Counted from the first letter of the stretch, positions 18,921-27,975 are shown. The stretch: 63,302 nt of DNA from Candidatus Nitrosopumilus sp. (GCA_029864335.1 JAOTTS010000012.1:1-63302); one strand, 5' to 3'. The notes: a model not told the origin generated them from the letters alone. Numbers and translations are program-made.

Positions 18921-20084
18921 TTATTTTCTCAAATCAAGTGTTTTGTATTCACAGCCTTGAGGTCCACAATATTTTCCAACATAGACTGCTTTTGGTCTGT
19001 ATAATGCTGGTTTTGGTGCAGCTTCCGCAAATTTCTCCTCAATGATATGGGCAGCCCATCCAACAACTCTTGAAATTGCAAATATTGGTGTATTAAGATC
19101 CATTGGGATTTTTAACATATAGTAAATTGATGCACTATACAAATCTACATTGGGATAAATGTCTCTACTTTTCTTTGATTTCATCTCCGAAATGGTTATA
19201 GTTTCAACCTTTTCTGTTATTTCAAACCATGGGTCTTTAGTTTTTTCTGCTAATTTTCTAGATAATTCTTTTAGAACTTGGGCTCTTGGATCATATGTTT
19301 TGTAAACTGCATGCCCCATTCCCATAATTCTTTCGTTATTTTTTATTTTTTCTTTAATCCATGACTCAGCTTTTTCTACTTCGCCAATTTCTAACAACAT
19401 CTTCATAACTTCAGTATTGGCTCCTCCGTGTAATTCTCCACTTAATGCTCCAATTGCAGCACTAGCTGCTGAATACATATGGGCCCTAGTGGATGCGACT
19501 TGTCTGGCAGTAAATGTTGAAGCATTAAAAGTATGATCAGCATGAAGAATTAAACAGACATCAAATATCTTTTCAACTTCGGGGTCTGGTTTTTCACCTG
19601 TCATCATGTATAAGAAATTTGCAGCATGACCAAGTGATGAATCAGGATCTACAATATCTAATCCATTTCTAATTCTTTGCCAACTTGCAATGATTGTGGG
19701 AACTTTTGCAATGAGATTAATTGCTTTTTCATAACTGGCATCTTTATTTGAAAACTCCTCATCATAATACCCTGCAAGTGCAGATACGAATGCCTGCAAC
19801 ATGTCCATAGGATCTGCATCTTTTCTCCAGTTTCCCATGTTTTTCTGCATTTGTTTTGGAATGTATCTGGCCTCGATTAATTTTGCATTAAATTCATCTA
19901 TTTGATTCTTGGTTGGTAGGTTGTCATAAAGTAGTAAATATGCTGTTTCTTCAAACGTAGAGTTTTTTGTAAGGTCTAAAATATCAAATCCACGATAAAT
20001 CAGCTTGCCTTTTTCTCCATCAATATTGGATATTCTAGTATCTGCAACCTCGATTCCTCGCAAGCCTATGTTTTTAGTTTCCAT
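18921..20084 (-). CDS. gltA: Citrate synthase
   Basis: The enzyme condenses oxaloacetate and acetyl-CoA to citrate. The 387 residues fit the short archaeal/type I citrate synthase. Visible motifs are GLRGIEVADTRIS at the start, YRGFDI, HADHTFNASTFTAR (catalytic His region near 180), GALSGELHGGAN, MGMGHAVYKTYDPRA (second catalytic His), and NVDLYSASIYY (catalytic Asp region). In autotrophic ammonia oxidizers it supplies 2-oxoglutarate for biosynthesis. It stands as a single gene between two small related genes. Confidence 0.96.
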   Translation of the reverse strand: METKNIGLRGIEVADTRISNIDGEKGKLIYRGFDILDLTKNSTFEETAYLLLYDNLPTKNQIDEFNAKLIEARYIPKQMQKNMGNWRKDADPMDMLQAFVSALAGYYDEEFSNKDASYEKAINLIAKVPTIIASWQRIRNGLDIVDPDSSLGHAANFLYMMTGEKPDPEVEKIFDVCLILHADHTFNASTFTARQVASTRAHMYSAASAAIGALSGELHGGANTEVMKMLLEIGEVEKAESWIKEKIKNNERIMGMGHAVYKTYDPRAQVLKELSRKLAEKTKDPWFEITEKVETITISEMKSKKSRDIYPNVDLYSASIYYMLKIPMDLNTPIFAISRVVGWAAHIIEEKFAEAAPKPALYRPKAVYVGKYCGPQGCEYKTLDLRK

Positions 20085-20201
20085 ACTGAACCTATCAGAA
20101 ATCTTTTATTATATTTTCTCCAAAATTGTGTCTATGATGTTTAGTAATTAGTCTAATATGCCAACTTTTGGTCATAAATGATAATTTTTAATCAAAAATT
20201 A

Positions 20202-20393
20202 ATGAGTCCAAAAGAGCGTAAACGCCTTGAAAAATTAGATGAATTAGTTCTAAATGCATCATCTAATGAACTTGAACAGATTCAAGAAATTGACCATCAA
20301 ACTCAGATGGAAGGGCTGTCATTTTATGATGTATATCTAGACTCTAGCTCTCTAATTCACCAAAGCATAAAAAAACCTTTTAGAGAATCTTAA
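20202..20393 (+). CDS. Small protein with a DxQ-G-[IL]-[ST]-FYD motif
   Basis: The product is about 63 residues, helical and charged. Its DHQTQMEGLSFYDV segment parallels the one in the gene at 18711-18917. The ATG at 20202 (MSPKERKRL) is preferred to the ATG eight codons upstream, because the upstream codons encode a non-conserved-looking hydrophobic tip; the choice is uncertain. It is divergent from citrate synthase. The function is unknown. Confidence 0.55.
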   Translation: MSPKERKRLEKLDELVLNASSNELEQIQEIDHQTQMEGLSFYDVYLDSSSLIHQSIKKPFRES

Positions 20394-20421
20394 ATTTCAT
20401 TCTTAATTTAAATGAGGGCTA

Positions 20422-21516
20422 ATGATTTTTAAATTTGTATTGACAGTATCTAAAACCAAAAAACCTTCAACAAAAAAAACTACAAAAACAGCAACAAAAC
20501 AAATTACTAAAACTACAACAAAAAAATCTCTAAAACCACAACGAACTAAAGTAATTTGTATTTCTCACAAAGAAGACTGTGATGGAATTAGTTCTGCTGC
20601 ATTAATTAGACAAGCTTTTGGCGGAGATGCTATTCTTGTTGACTATCCTGGTCAAATGGAAGCACTAAACCAAGTAATTTTAGATGAAAAATTAAAATCA
20701 TTATTTATCTGTGATTTGGGTCTAAGCAAAAAGACCCAAGATGAATTTATTGATATTATGACTACTCTGAGAAAAAATAAAGTCTCAGTTACTTACATTG
20801 ATCACCATGATATTGATCCTGATGTTGTAAAGGCATTAAACAAGATCAAAGTAAAGATGATTCATGATATCAATGAATGTACTGCAGTTCTAGCTTACAC
20901 TGCTTTCAAATCAAAACTCAATGATCATGCATCATTTGTTGCAGCATGTGCCGCAATTACTGACTATATGGAAAATAGACCAATTGGTTCAAAATTATTA
21001 CAAATCTATGATAGACAATTTGCATTGATTAGTGCAACAGTTCTAACCTATAATATAGTAGGACATCAAAAAGAATCTGATTATTTATTATATTTGGTTG
21101 AGGAGTTAGCAGAATCTAAATTCCCACATGCAATACCTAACACATTTGAATTTGCACAAATTCAAGTTGAAAAACTGTCTCAAATGATTGACAAAGTAAA
21201 ACAAGGAATGAAGACCATGAAAAATCTTGGCTATATGGAAATTCTTGATGCAGGTGCCAGCGGTGCTGTTAATTTTGTAATGGGGCTGTCTGGAAAAGAT
21301 GTTGGTGTTGCATACAAAGAACGTATTGATCATGGAATTTATGCAGTATCTGTTCGTGGTTCTAAAGATTGCAAAGTACATTTGGGGAAAATTGTCAATA
21401 TTCTGGCAACTAGCCTTGGCGGTTCTGGAGGAGGTCATGACAAAGCATGTGGGGCCGTAATTCCAAAACCTAAAATAAAAAAATTTATCACAGAATTGAA
21501 TAAAAAAATAAAATAG
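20422..21516 (+). CDS. DHH-superfamily phosphoesterase (RecJ/NrnA-like)
   Basis: The 364 residues contain the DHH motifs. These are SHKEDCDGISSAAL (motif I, near residue 50), FICDLGLS (near 95), YIDHHDID (the DHH signature near 125) and a C-terminal DHHA1 domain with GGSGGGHDKACGA near 340. Such enzymes are manganese-dependent exonucleases or oligonucleotide/dinucleotide phosphodiesterases. Archaeal relatives include RecJ-like GAN proteins. The first 40 residues are an unusual Lys/Thr-rich tail (TKKPSTKKTTKTATK), likely flexible and nucleic-acid-binding. Confidence 0.88.
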   Translation: MIFKFVLTVSKTKKPSTKKTTKTATKQITKTTTKKSLKPQRTKVICISHKEDCDGISSAALIRQAFGGDAILVDYPGQMEALNQVILDEKLKSLFICDLGLSKKTQDEFIDIMTTLRKNKVSVTYIDHHDIDPDVVKALNKIKVKMIHDINECTAVLAYTAFKSKLNDHASFVAACAAITDYMENRPIGSKLLQIYDRQFALISATVLTYNIVGHQKESDYLLYLVEELAESKFPHAIPNTFEFAQIQVEKLSQMIDKVKQGMKTMKNLGYMEILDAGASGAVNFVMGLSGKDVGVAYKERIDHGIYAVSVRGSKDCKVHLGKIVNILATSLGGSGGGHDKACGAVIPKPKIKKFITELNKKIK

Positions 21517-21622
21517 TTACTTAACCCTGAGTTTTTTCAAAAATATGAAATTTGCTTAAAGAATTCACCCTAATCAAATTGGAATAATCGTTTAATATTC
21601 TGATAGCAAAAATTATTCAAAA

Positions 21623-22735
21623 TTGAATCTCAAAGTTATTTCATCGATTGCAATAGCAGCTTTGGCACTTGGTACATTATCTATTTTGTATGAGGATGAG
21701 TTTACTACACAACCCACTTTTACTAATTATAATGAATCCAGTGCGCAGTCTTCAGAACTTGTAATGATGGAGACTGATGGAGTGAAACATCTGATTCCAC
21801 TTGATAGGATTAAGGGTGGTGGCCCTCCAAAGGATGGAATTCCATCAATTGACAATCCAATGTTTTCAGATGTGGATGACTCTAAATTCATGTCTGATTC
21901 TGATACTGTAATTGGATTGAAGATAAATGGCGAGACAAAAGCTTATCCGATTTTTATTTTAGTCTGGCATGAAATTGTTAATGATTCAGTAGGTGGAGTT
22001 CCAGTTTCCGTAACATATTGTCCTCTATGTTATACCAATCAAGTCTTTGAGAGAGTGATTGATGGACAGGAAGTCACGTTTGGAACTTCAGGAAAACTCT
22101 ACAACAGTAACTTGTTGATGTATGATCGATTAACAGAATCCTATTGGAGTCAAGCACTTGGAACTGCAGTAAAGGGGGAACTAACTGGATATCAATTGGA
22201 TTTGGTTCCTTTTGATGTCATTACCTGGGGTGATTGGAAGAGGCTTTATCCTGACACTAAAATTTTAACAACTGATACTGGATTCCTTCGCTCATATACC
22301 ACTGATCCTTATGGAAATTATTACACAGAGCCCCGAATCATGTTTCCCGTAGAGCATAGTGATGATAGAATATATCCAAAAGAAATCATCATTGGATTTA
22401 ATGTAGATGGAATTTCTAAAGCTTACAAACAAAATGACATTGAATCAGAAATTCTGATTAATGACTCCGTTGGTGAAACTCCTCTAATGCTTATATCATT
22501 ATTTTCTGAAAACTCTCGTGCATTTGAGAGGACAATTAATGGTAATATCTTAGACTTTGTATATGATGATGGAAAAATTCTAGATGTACAAACGAATTCA
22601 GAGTGGAACTATGATGGATTGTCAATATCTGGTGAACTTAAAGGGTTACATCTAGAACGAATGCCAATTGAACCTGGATTTTGGTTTGAATGGGTAGCAT
22701 TTCATCCTGAAACTCTAGTTTATGGTGATATGTAA
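21623..22735 (+). CDS. Secreted DUF3179-family protein
   Basis: The 370-residue protein has an N-terminal signal-like helix (VISSIAIAALALGTLSILY). It then shows the hallmark DUF3179 segments: IKGGGPPKDGIPSID, VGLK-like IGLKINGETKAYPI, VTYCPLCYTNQVFER, FGTSGKLYNSNLLMYDR and ESYWSQ near residues 60-185. A second partial repeat of the fold follows from about 250. The molecular function of this family is not known. Translation starts with TTG. The stop overlaps the next ATG (TAATGA), so it is coupled to the membrane protein downstream. Confidence 0.85.
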   Translation: MNLKVISSIAIAALALGTLSILYEDEFTTQPTFTNYNESSAQSSELVMMETDGVKHLIPLDRIKGGGPPKDGIPSIDNPMFSDVDDSKFMSDSDTVIGLKINGETKAYPIFILVWHEIVNDSVGGVPVSVTYCPLCYTNQVFERVIDGQEVTFGTSGKLYNSNLLMYDRLTESYWSQALGTAVKGELTGYQLDLVPFDVITWGDWKRLYPDTKILTTDTGFLRSYTTDPYGNYYTEPRIMFPVEHSDDRIYPKEIIIGFNVDGISKAYKQNDIESEILINDSVGETPLMLISLFSENSRAFERTINGNILDFVYDDGKILDVQTNSEWNYDGLSISGELKGLHLERMPIEPGFWFEWVAFHPETLVYGDM

Positions 22736-23223
22736 TGAAACCACTCAGAAAAGCAATCCTTGTTGGAATCATTACAGTCGCAGTGTATCTAACTGTCGTT
22801 GTAATTACCACTCCTGCATTGAAACCATTAGATGCAATCAGTGCTGCATTTCAACTAAACTCTATTGTGATTATTGGAATGGGAATTGGGATTGGGTTGC
22901 AAGTTTTTCTCTCAGAGAAAAGTAAAATTCTAGGCTGCAAGCTAGATATAAAGAAAAAAGCCTTTGGAGGAAATACTGGAAGCACAGCTGCGACCTCGTT
23001 TTTTTCTTTCTTTTCTTTGGTGCCCTTAGGTTGTTGTGGTTGGTGGCTGTATGCATTATCCTTACTGCCAAGTGTTATAGGAACTGGAATTTCAGCAGTA
23101 CTGATAGAATATAGTCAAATTTTTTCTTATGTGGGATTGGCACTAATTTTTGGATTTGCAGGACTAACAGCTTACAAACTACAAAGAGAAATGAAATTGC
23201 AAAAATCCCTTAATCTATCTTAA
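22735..23223 (+). CDS. Four-helix membrane protein with CCGWW motif
   Basis: The 162-residue protein has four hydrophobic helices, with LVPLGCCGWWLYALSLLPS in the third. The Cys pair at a helix start followed by a small-residue helix recalls MerT/MerC-type metal transport proteins, but the similarity is only in layout and I would not name it. It is translationally coupled to the DUF3179 gene, which suggests a joint role at the cell surface. Its end overlaps the convergent PPOX gene by 14 nt. Confidence 0.65.
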   Translation: MKPLRKAILVGIITVAVYLTVVVITTPALKPLDAISAAFQLNSIVIIGMGIGIGLQVFLSEKSKILGCKLDIKKKAFGGNTGSTAATSFFSFFSLVPLGCCGWWLYALSLLPSVIGTGISAVLIEYSQIFSYVGLALIFGFAGLTAYKLQREMKLQKSLNLS

Positions 23224-23578
23224 TTGAAAATGCAAAAAATTCTCCCTTGCTTTTGCTCACGAATTTTGCAATCTTTGCCATAAATCCATATTTCTGGTCT
23301 CTCATTTTTACTGCCTCTTTGGTTTCTTTATCTGTTAAAATTTTGGCAGTACCTGATATCCACTCTCCTGCAATTTTTCCTTTAATGTTGCATAATGCAA
23401 ATTTTACTTTGAGATTATTTTGAAGACGTTTGACTTTACCTGTCTGACTTCGTGTGACTACATACACTAGATCATTTTTAACTACAAACCAAACTGGAGT
23501 TTGAACTGGCTGATAATTTTTTCTATATGTTTCAAGTAAGATGTATTTTTTTGATTTTATCTCGTCTAAACTAAGCAT
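23210..23578 (-). CDS. PPOX-class FMN/F420-dependent protein
   Basis: The 122-residue single-domain split barrel has KYILLETYRKNYQPVQTPVWFVV at the N-terminus, YVVTRSQTGKVKRLQNNLKV in the middle and WISGTAKILTD as the last barrel strands. This matches small F420- or FMN-binding oxidoreductases of the pyridoxamine-phosphate-oxidase-like class. The cofactor and substrate are not decided by sequence reading. It starts with ATG and follows the PEFG-CTERM gene on the same strand. Confidence 0.78.
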   Translation of the reverse strand: MLSLDEIKSKKYILLETYRKNYQPVQTPVWFVVKNDLVYVVTRSQTGKVKRLQNNLKVKFALCNIKGKIAGEWISGTAKILTDKETKEAVKMRDQKYGFMAKIAKFVSKSKGEFFAFSIKID

Positions 23579-23601
23579 GATTATTTTTATGACTTCTAGG
23601 A

Positions 23602-24420
23602 TTAATATCTAGGTAATATGGCAAGTTTTGATTTTGCAGAAACGATTATTATTGAAATTATTGAAATTGCCAAAACCAATGATGCTACAACTCCAAATTC
23701 TGGTATTACTACTCCATCTTTGATTTCAACTTTGATTGATTTGTTATATTCTGATGTTGCACCTTGGTTTGCAGTGACGGTGTATATTCCATCTTCTTTC
23801 CACATTGGGCCACCTGTCTTGATTTCTACTTCAAAATCACCATTTATTCCAGATGTGACTTGATCAATCGTAATCAAGTTTCCAACTGGTGATTTGACAA
23901 CTAGTGTGATGTCTGTATCACTGTAACTTGTATTTCCTTTAATTTGAATAATATCTGAGCCATTTTCAAACTCAGCTGACATGGATATGCCTCTTGTAAT
24001 TTTTGATTCTTTCTCTATGATTACTCCTGACTCAATTGACTGAGCAGTTGGATTTCTTGGAATTTCTTGGAAGATTACTGTGAATTGAGTTTTAGCAACT
24101 ACTTTTGTGTCCTCGTGACTTGCAGTTACAATATATTCTCCCACATCAAAACTTGGAACTGGCGGATTTAGTAATTTTCTGAATTCTCCGTTATCGTTAA
24201 TTGCAACTTGTGGTGCAAAGACTAGTGCACCATCTGGCCCAATAACTCTTAATTTTACCGGCTTGTACTGTGAAACATCTGTGATCTTACCTGTGAGCCA
24301 AATTGATTCAAGTGCTTTGATCTCATTTTCTGATATTTGCACTTCTATAGTTGGTTCTGCAAAAGCTAAAGTTGATATCATTGATACTATAAATAACATA
24401 AACAATGAAATCTTTAGCAT
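23602..24420 (-). CDS. Secreted PEFG-CTERM protein with Ig-like repeats
   Basis: The 272-residue precursor has a signal peptide (ISLFMLFIVSMISTLAFA) and two beta-sandwich regions with the phrasing of CARDB/bacterial Ig domains. The C-terminus has V-I-P-E-F-G, a hydrophobic helix (VVASLVLAISIISIIIVSA) and a Lys/Arg tail. PEFG-CTERM is a sorting signal described from Thaumarchaeota and is thought to be cut by an archaeosortase, leaving the protein on the cell surface. No enzyme motif is visible, so a structural or adhesive role is likely. Confidence 0.88.
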   Translation of the reverse strand: MLKISLFMLFIVSMISTLAFAEPTIEVQISENEIKALESIWLTGKITDVSQYKPVKLRVIGPDGALVFAPQVAINDNGEFRKLLNPPVPSFDVGEYIVTASHEDTKVVAKTQFTVIFQEIPRNPTAQSIESGVIIEKESKITRGISMSAEFENGSDIIQIKGNTSYSDTDITLVVKSPVGNLITIDQVTSGINGDFEVEIKTGGPMWKEDGIYTVTANQGATSEYNKSIKVEIKDGVVIPEFGVVASLVLAISIISIIIVSAKSKLAILPRY

Positions 24421-24490
24421 TGTTTTACTAAATTTTTTTGTATATATTAATCGTTTCTTAAAATGAGTCGTAATATCCTTATTTTTTAAA

Positions 24491-24646
24491 TTAATTGCCT
24501 GTGTTTTCCCTTTTTCTTAAAATTTTTTTAATTTGTCTATAACCTAAAATTGGAAGAATGCAATAGATACATCCTATCTGTGAAATTGAGCAGCAACACA
24601 AACACTGGCATTTTCCTTTTTCATGGTTACATTCTTGACATTTCAT
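24491..24646 (-). CDS. Tiny Cys-rich protein
   Basis: The 51-residue frame begins MKCQECNHEKGKCQC and continues with CLCCCS and GCIYC, nine Cys in the first 30 residues, then a basic Arg/Lys tail. The Cys clusters suggest metal binding, and the segment after them is hydrophobic enough to touch a membrane. The ATG overlaps the end of the broken zinc-ribbon gene just upstream, as coupled genes do. The family is not recognised. Confidence 0.5.
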   Translation of the reverse strand: MKCQECNHEKGKCQCLCCCSISQIGCIYCILPILGYRQIKKILRKRENTGN

Positions 24647-24801
24647 ATTTTTTACTCCCTGATTTTGATTTTAGTCTTGTTTTGCAACATGGACATGTAT
24701 TGTCTTTTGTGAAAAAATAATGTGCATAATGAACACCATTTCTGACCAATTTTGTAACGTAGATTATTTGTAAATGAAGTTGATTTTAATCTCTCACACA
24801 A
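24627..24801 (-). pseudogene. Frameshifted zinc-ribbon gene
   Basis: Read on the minus strand, one frame gives YKIGQKWCSLCTLFF and the next frame gives FFTKDNTCPCCKTRLKSK. The junction is a run of six T. Removing one T joins them into a standard C-x2-C...C-x2-C zinc ribbon that ends at a stop at 24627. I infer either a one-base insertion that breaks the gene or a homopolymer error in the sequence. The start (TTG near 24801) is a guess. Confidence 0.45.
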
Positions 24802-24867
24802 TCCTCTACACATCTGAACCATGTATACATTTACTCAAAAATCTATTTAAGAAAATTGCCAAATTGA

Positions 24868-25323
24868 CTATTCTGAAAATTCAACTATTGCATCAATTTC
24901 AGTCATTGAATTTAATGGTAAACTGGCTACTCCTACTGCGATTCTCGAATGTTTTCCTTTTTCACCAAATATCTCAAAAAGTAAATCTGATGCTGGGTCG
25001 ATTACTTTGGGTTGTTGAGTAAATTCTGGAACAGAATTTACAAAACCTGATAATCTGACTATTTTTGATACTTTATCTAAATTTCCTAACTCTTTTTTTA
25101 TTTGGGCTATTATGTTAATTGCACACATTCTTGCTGATTTTTGTGCTGTTTCTAAATTGTCATCTGAAACTTTTCCTGTAAATATTACTTTGCCCTCTTC
25201 CATGGGAATTTGTCCTGAAATGAATAACAAATTTCCTGTTCTAATTACTGGTACATATGATCCTGCAGGTGTTGGTGGATTTGGGAGTTTTATCTCTAAT
25301 GACTCTAATTTTTCTTCAATCAT
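24868..25323 (-). CDS. RidA/YjgF/UK114-family protein
   Basis: The 151 residues show the family's core: PAGSYVPVIRTGNLLFISGQIP, ETAQKSARMCAINIIAQIKKELG, VRLSGFVNS and SRIAVGVASLPLNSMTEIDAIVEF. RidA-type proteins hydrolyse reactive enamine/imine intermediates from PLP enzymes. This one belongs to the longer YjgF-like branch (about 150 residues), in which the RidA active-site Arg is not always kept. Here the expected position reads HSRIAVGVASLP. Confidence 0.88.
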   Translation of the reverse strand: MIEEKLESLEIKLPNPPTPAGSYVPVIRTGNLLFISGQIPMEEGKVIFTGKVSDDNLETAQKSARMCAINIIAQIKKELGNLDKVSKIVRLSGFVNSVPEFTQQPKVIDPASDLLFEIFGEKGKHSRIAVGVASLPLNSMTEIDAIVEFSE

Positions 25324-25600
25324 GATACATTTACAACATATTATCTGAATTTATTTTTACCTGCATTTTGAATTTTTAATATTTTTCACAGTTTGGCTAA
25401 TTCATTTTTTATCATTAATGGTGAATCATCTGCCACAGGGGCATTTAATTCCATAAAATGGTATGAATATCATAATATATTAAATATTGTTTGTTTGAAA
25501 ATGACACTTTTTTGGTATTGCTCTGGCATAAAATTGGTAGAAACATTTCCAAACACATTAATTTTTTTCTGATTTATTTGTAGACACATGAACCAAAAAA
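25324..25600. other. Gap between RidA-like and TrmB genes
   Basis: No supportable gene is seen. A 20-codon minus-strand frame (start MELNAPVADD) is too short to call. The promoter of the RidA-like gene should lie in the part next to 25323. Confidence 0.3.
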
Positions 25601-26761
25601 TTAGTTTTTGCTTATTTTGATGTGGATTTTTTCACCTTTGTTGGAATTATTTTGATATACCGTTCTCGTTTTGTACCCTTGTTTTTGAAGACATCCGTCT
25701 AAAATTGATACCCATGGCAATGAATGTCCACTGTTCAACTTTGATTCTACTGTAATGTTTTTTGTATTTGCTTCAAAGTTTACATGTCCTAAACATGTGA
25801 TTTGCAATACTGCATCCATTATCTCAATTACGTCATCTAATGATTTTGATTTGAATGATATGCCGTTTTTTTCTAATAGTTTGAACATGTCTAATTCGGG
25901 TCTTTTTGACATCATTGTAGAATTTAGAATGTATGTCAAACCCATCTCATTAACTGTTTTAATTATTTTGTAAATCTCTTGGGCTTCGGTTTTTGACATA
26001 TCTGCTAGTGCTTTTGTTTTTATGGAATTTTTCCAAATATTTCCAAATATTTTTTCCTGATTTGAAGCAAGTATATCTGTAGATGAAAAAATTGCTCCTT
26101 TACCATTATAATTATTTATTAAAAGCAATTCTGTCTCATCAAACATAAAACAATTCTGAGTGATTTCTGATGCCCTAATTTCTATTCCATCAGGAATTTT
26201 TCTATATGCTTCTGAACAAATTTGAGTTGGAAGAACAAGAATTTTGATATCTAAATTCCTACGTGCAACTGAAACTAATTGCTCTTTACATTCAGCTAAC
26301 AATCCAAAACCCCATTGATCTGTCATAATTTTGATTGATGATTTAGACCCCTCAATCATTGTTTGGAGTTGTGCTAAAACATTGTTGGCACTGACGTGAA
26401 AATATCTTTTCTCTTCTGAACCTCTCGTTTTTCTACTTTCCTCACTTGCTTTTTTCAAGTTAGATACCAATGAATTCATTGCATTTACCTTGTTGATTTG
26501 TTCGTGAATAATTTCATCAAATGCGTCTTCTGGAGCAATTGCAGAACACATTATTGGTTTGCTCTTTGAAATAATGGCTAATTTCTTATTTTCTAATTTC
26601 AACAATGTTGGATAAATTTTTGTCCGAGGAATCTCTGAATAATAAGCTAATTCACTAGCCGAAACTGCGCCCTTTGCAATCAGGGCCACATATGCCTGTG
26701 CTTCGTATTTGCTTAATCCAAATTCTTCTAAACTTACTGTTAATACGTGCTCATTTACCAT
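25601..26761 (-). CDS. TrmB-family transcriptional regulator
   Basis: The 386-residue protein starts with a winged helix typical of TrmB (LEEFGLSKYEAQAYVALIAKG, then SASELAYYSEIPRTKIYPTLLKLENKK). A coiled linker (INKVNAMNSLVSNLKKASEES) follows, then a PLD-like sugar-binding/effector domain (KIMTDQWGFGLL to GKGAIFSST). The remaining 100 residues form an extra domain. TrmB proteins regulate sugar or central metabolism, and several copies are common in Nitrososphaerota. It is divergent from the cdvC operon and could regulate it or itself from the 160-nt gap between them. Confidence 0.88.
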   Translation of the reverse strand: MVNEHVLTVSLEEFGLSKYEAQAYVALIAKGAVSASELAYYSEIPRTKIYPTLLKLENKKLAIISKSKPIMCSAIAPEDAFDEIIHEQINKVNAMNSLVSNLKKASEESRKTRGSEEKRYFHVSANNVLAQLQTMIEGSKSSIKIMTDQWGFGLLAECKEQLVSVARRNLDIKILVLPTQICSEAYRKIPDGIEIRASEITQNCFMFDETELLLINNYNGKGAIFSSTDILASNQEKIFGNIWKNSIKTKALADMSKTEAQEIYKIIKTVNEMGLTYILNSTMMSKRPELDMFKLLEKNGISFKSKSLDDVIEIMDAVLQITCLGHVNFEANTKNITVESKLNSGHSLPWVSILDGCLQKQGYKTRTVYQNNSNKGEKIHIKISKN

Positions 26762-26920
26762 GATTTCAATCCATTTGTTATTAGGTAAAATTGAGAGCTA
26801 AATTCCTTTACACAAATACTCAAAAAAAATCGAAATTGTATCTGCAGATGGGTGTAACTGTAGTTACTAAAAATATCGTGACATCATCCTCAAATACAAA
26901 ATCTAGATGAAAATATTGGT

Positions 26921-27478
26921 ATGATGATAAAATATGGCGAAACAGAATGTGAAAATATCTCACATTCAGTAACACTTGTTCCCAGATTATCTTACTCTGC
27001 AAATTTATTGTCTGAAATTATAGATATTTTATCGGAAAAACTAAATGATTTGAAAAAATCTAATTGTGATTTTATTTTATTTTTTGATGAAACTGACAAA
27101 AATCATCTTAATGCAATAGAACTGGAGAGAATCTTGGCTTTTTCTCTAGATGTTCTCTTACAAATCAAAAAAAGAATTTATGCTATCTCTGGTGTCAGCA
27201 GCATTCCAGAGGCACTCCTTTCATCTATCCCTATGATTAGAACTATAAGTGCTCAATTGTTTAGCATTGTTCCTAAATGTAGTCAAACATTATCTGAATT
27301 ATCTGTTCATTTAGGGAGTGTTGTTTTAGATTCTGCATCTCTCACAAAAGCAAGATTTGATTTTAGCCTATCAAATCACGAATCATCAATGTTTCTTGAT
27401 GAAGTAAAGTTGATGGTGGACTCTAAATTAAGTAAGCAGTACCCTAATGTTGATTTTTTTAAATTATGCAATACTTGA
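26921..27478 (+). CDS. Hypothetical helical protein, first gene of the cdvC operon
   Basis: The 185-residue protein is mostly helical and acidic in its first third (LSEIIDILSEKLNDLKKS, FFDETDKNHLNAIELERIL). A Ser-rich middle (SGVSSIPEALLSSIPMIR) follows. There is no membrane segment or enzyme motif. It overlaps the next gene by 13 nt, and that gene is 9 nt from cdvC, so the three are probably co-transcribed. The context suggests a cell-division or membrane-remodelling role; the sequence itself does not prove it. Confidence 0.6.
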   Translation: MMIKYGETECENISHSVTLVPRLSYSANLLSEIIDILSEKLNDLKKSNCDFILFFDETDKNHLNAIELERILAFSLDVLLQIKKRIYAISGVSSIPEALLSSIPMIRTISAQLFSIVPKCSQTLSELSVHLGSVVLDSASLTKARFDFSLSNHESSMFLDEVKLMVDSKLSKQYPNVDFFKLCNT

Positions 27479-27966
27479 TAACACTATCATCTAAGCGAGA
27501 TTTTTCAAAAGATATTCAAAGAATTAAAGGTATTTCATCAAAAATTGATAAAAAACTCTCAGAAGTAAAGCATTCAGATGATGTAAAAATTCATAAACTG
27601 AGTTTGGAAGAACTGCAGGATTTAGATAAAATTGTTAAAATTGCTGATTTTATGATGTGTAAATACACTGATAAAAAAGAGATGAGTTCAATTCTAAAGC
27701 ATTTTACCTCAATCGTATATGAAACTGCCACCTCACTTGAAGATCTTGATGATGAGATTTCTGAATTAATCATTTCAGCTGAAGACTCTATTAACAAAGT
27801 AAAAGATATGCATACAAATATCTCTGACAAATCTGATTTTAAGAAGAATTATCTGAATGGTCCTGACTATAATGAAGAGGAAACAAGTGCAATTAATTTA
27901 ACCAATTTTGCGACAGATCTTAACACTGTAGAATACCAACAAAATTCTCAAAGACATACTGCGTAG
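27466..27966 (+). CDS. Coiled-coil protein preceding cdvC
   Basis: The 166-residue protein has a basic start (SSKRDFSKDIQRIKG) and two long helices at about residues 5-35 and 45-120. The C-terminal 45 residues are Asn/Thr-rich and likely flexible. A basic first helix followed by a helical hairpin and a loose tail is the general layout of ESCRT-III (CdvB) proteins. However, I cannot see a Pro-rich MIM2 motif, so this is only a suggestion. It overlaps the gene before and is followed within 9 nt by cdvC. Confidence 0.6.
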   Translation: MQYLITLSSKRDFSKDIQRIKGISSKIDKKLSEVKHSDDVKIHKLSLEELQDLDKIVKIADFMMCKYTDKKEMSSILKHFTSIVYETATSLEDLDDEISELIISAEDSINKVKDMHTNISDKSDFKKNYLNGPDYNEEETSAINLTNFATDLNTVEYQQNSQRHTA

Positions 27967-27975
27967 GTAATTGAG

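Noticed and set aside
22735-23223. MerT-type mercury transporter
   Set aside because: Only a Cys-Cys at a helix start is shared; length, helix number and neighbours do not support the name.
25388-25450. 20-codon minus-strand peptide (start MELNAPVADD)
   Set aside because: It is too short and lacks a clear promoter or motif.
27466-27966. CdvB (ESCRT-III) assignment
   Set aside because: The helical layout fits, but no Pro-rich MIM2 motif or convincing sequence match is visible, so I left it as an unknown coiled-coil protein.
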